Below, piece after piece: positions 63,152 through 64,000 of a stretch of 64,000 nucleotides of DNA. Source of the stretch: Cordylochernes scorpioides (lineage: Eukaryota; Arthropoda; Arachnida; Pseudoscorpiones; Chernetidae); assembly GCA_030710605.1 (NCBI GenBank), contig CP092874.1, positions 24,287,757 to 24,351,756 of the forward strand. Direction: 5' to 3'. Each line of letters opens with the position of its first letter. The stretch's first letter is position 1. Both the position numbers and the translations under genes were made by a program. The notes beneath the pieces were generated by a model. It was not told the origin of the DNA and made no database searches. It worked only from the letters and a program-made list of their open reading frames with translations.

Positions 63152-63261
63152 GATGTCCCCCTTTCAATATTGTTTGTGCACTTGTAACTACCACAAGATA
63201 TAGATTTCCTTCTGAAAGGAAGACTTGATTGGTAGAGAATTTATGGCATACCTTTTACTTT

Positions 63262-63468
63262 ACATTCATGGACAAAACTTGAGGAAGTGGAAACTCCTTG
63301 GTGTCACCATTTGTCTATTTTTGTGAAGGAGACAGAGGTTGTTCACACTTGGTTATCTCATATGTCTTCAATAAAGTTCACTGTAATATCTTTCAGAGTT
63401 ATTGTCTGTATCCTGATATACATGATGAAAGGTACAACTTCCTTAAGTTTTGTCTATGAATGTATATT
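63262..63468. mobile_element. 123-bp unit bounded by inverted ends
   Basis: TACATTCATGGACAAAACTT .. AAGTTTTGTCTATGAATGTA, with one unit between. Confidence 0.75.
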
Positions 63469-63483
63469 GTACCTACTAATCAT

Positions 63484-63665
63484 AATGAGAACAGATGGAT
63501 TGAAAATGTGGAGAAAAATTGATGGGAAAAGACCTGCAATGAGATGGCTAGAAGAGGTCAAGAAAGCTACTGGAAGATCACTAGATGAGCTGAGAGTCAC
63601 TAACAGATATATAATCGACTTAATGGGCACTAACAACAACCTAGAGTTCCTTCAGCTAAGAAGAC
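63484..63665 (+). pseudogene. Fragment of a reverse-transcriptase ORF C-terminus
   Basis: The frame includes KMWRKIDGKRPAMRWLEEVK, like the G-R-P-x-x-R-W-x-x-x-V-K segment near the end of many non-LTR endonuclease/reverse transcriptase proteins, different from the 56-kb element. No other part is present. Confidence 0.5.
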
Positions 63666-63677
63666 TACAATGGATGT

Positions 63678-63841
63678 TTGTAGCTTGGCACCTGCAGCTC
63701 CAGAACACATTTTGGCTTGCATTAGATGCACTAAACAGGACCTTTGGGAGAGGCAGCTGCTCATCATAAACAGCTCGAGGAGCATGAATTCATGGAATTC
63801 GTGTAATCTTTACACAAGGGGATGAGAAACAACAACAACAC
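63678..63841 (+). mobile_element. Truncated tail of the non-LTR element
   Basis: GTAGCTTGGCACCTGCAGCT .. TACACAAGGGGATGAGAAAC, CAA tail. Confidence 0.88.
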
Positions 63842-63904
63842 AATGGATGTTGGGAAATTTATGGCATATCTCTCGGTTTATCAAGGGAAGAAAACAACAA
63901 TACA

Positions 63905-64000
63905 GAGCTGACTGCTATAAGGCGCGTCCCCAGGTGGCGGATAGGGGAACGACCTTCAGATATGAAGGCCAGCTGCGAAACAAGCAGAATAACTCTGACG
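63905..64000 (+). mobile_element. 5' end of a second non-LTR copy, cut by the window edge
   Basis: AGAGCTGACTGCTATAAGGC, ACGACCTTCAGATATGAAGG and AAGCAGAATAACTCTGACG match 56251-56349 almost exactly, giving a second independent 5' end for the family. Confidence 0.88.

Noticed and set aside
63287-63769. 160-codon plus frame as a gene
   Set aside because: Crosses a 123-bp unit, a LINE fragment and another LINE tail; a chance fusion of repeats.

Overview
The window is eukaryotic, nuclear and AT-rich, and almost entirely repetitive. The mix of elements suggests an arthropod: mariner (DD34D and DD37D), Tc1, pogo/Tigger, Helitron, copia, gypsy, RNase H-bearing non-LTR retrotransposons and a tRNA-derived SINE. 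Chelicerate is my guess, at low confidence. I found no intact host protein gene. The only plausible host genes are a complete tRNA-Gly(GCC) at 38954-39024 and a tRNA-Phe relic without a T-arm at 38682-38741.

Layout. 1-10 kb: foldback (inverted-repeat) elements, a SINE, and a minisatellite whose 66-bp unit is a copy of the 5' half of U6 snRNA. 10-22 kb: pogo-type MITEs, more foldbacks, two Helitrons (one carrying its own minisatellite) and 123-bp tandem units. 22.4-24.4 kb: a structurally intact DD37D mariner between MITEs. 25-28.5 kb: a Helitron inside a foldback, then a GC-rich block with a 405-aa zinc-knuckle Gag of a non-LTR element. 30-31.7 kb: a Tigger fossil joined to a Tc1 fossil. 33.3-37.7 kb: a copia element with 242-bp LTRs and a 5-bp TSD. 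38.5-42.9 kb: tRNA genes, Helitron ends, a DD34D mariner and a broken mariner. 43-47.5 kb: SINEs and a 78-bp minisatellite derived from the SINE tail. 47.8-53.2 kb: a gypsy element on the minus strand. 56.2-60.5 kb: a nearly complete non-LTR element, followed by several of its truncated tails; a second copy begins at the right edge.

The most interesting system is the foldback elements. They look like DNA MITEs, but many carry a hammerhead ribozyme motif at or near their centre. Two copies, in different families (1538-1592 and 39772-39825), have a full canonical core, a 2-bp stem III and the same stem I internal loop, with compensatory changes between them. A third copy (6067-6217) begins exactly at the predicted cleavage site and has a perfect 14-bp target duplication. 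Seven foldback copies have 13-16 bp duplications. I infer ribozyme-processed retroelements related to Penelope-like elements or retrozymes, mobilised in trans. Two other families (A and B) share a covarying pseudoknot with hammerhead-like sequence blocks in permuted order. The 9-mer AGATGGCGC occurs 16 times by hand count, mostly in these foldbacks, and in family C it lies within a perfect CTCF consensus.

All coordinates and alignments were made by eye; no search or folding program was run.
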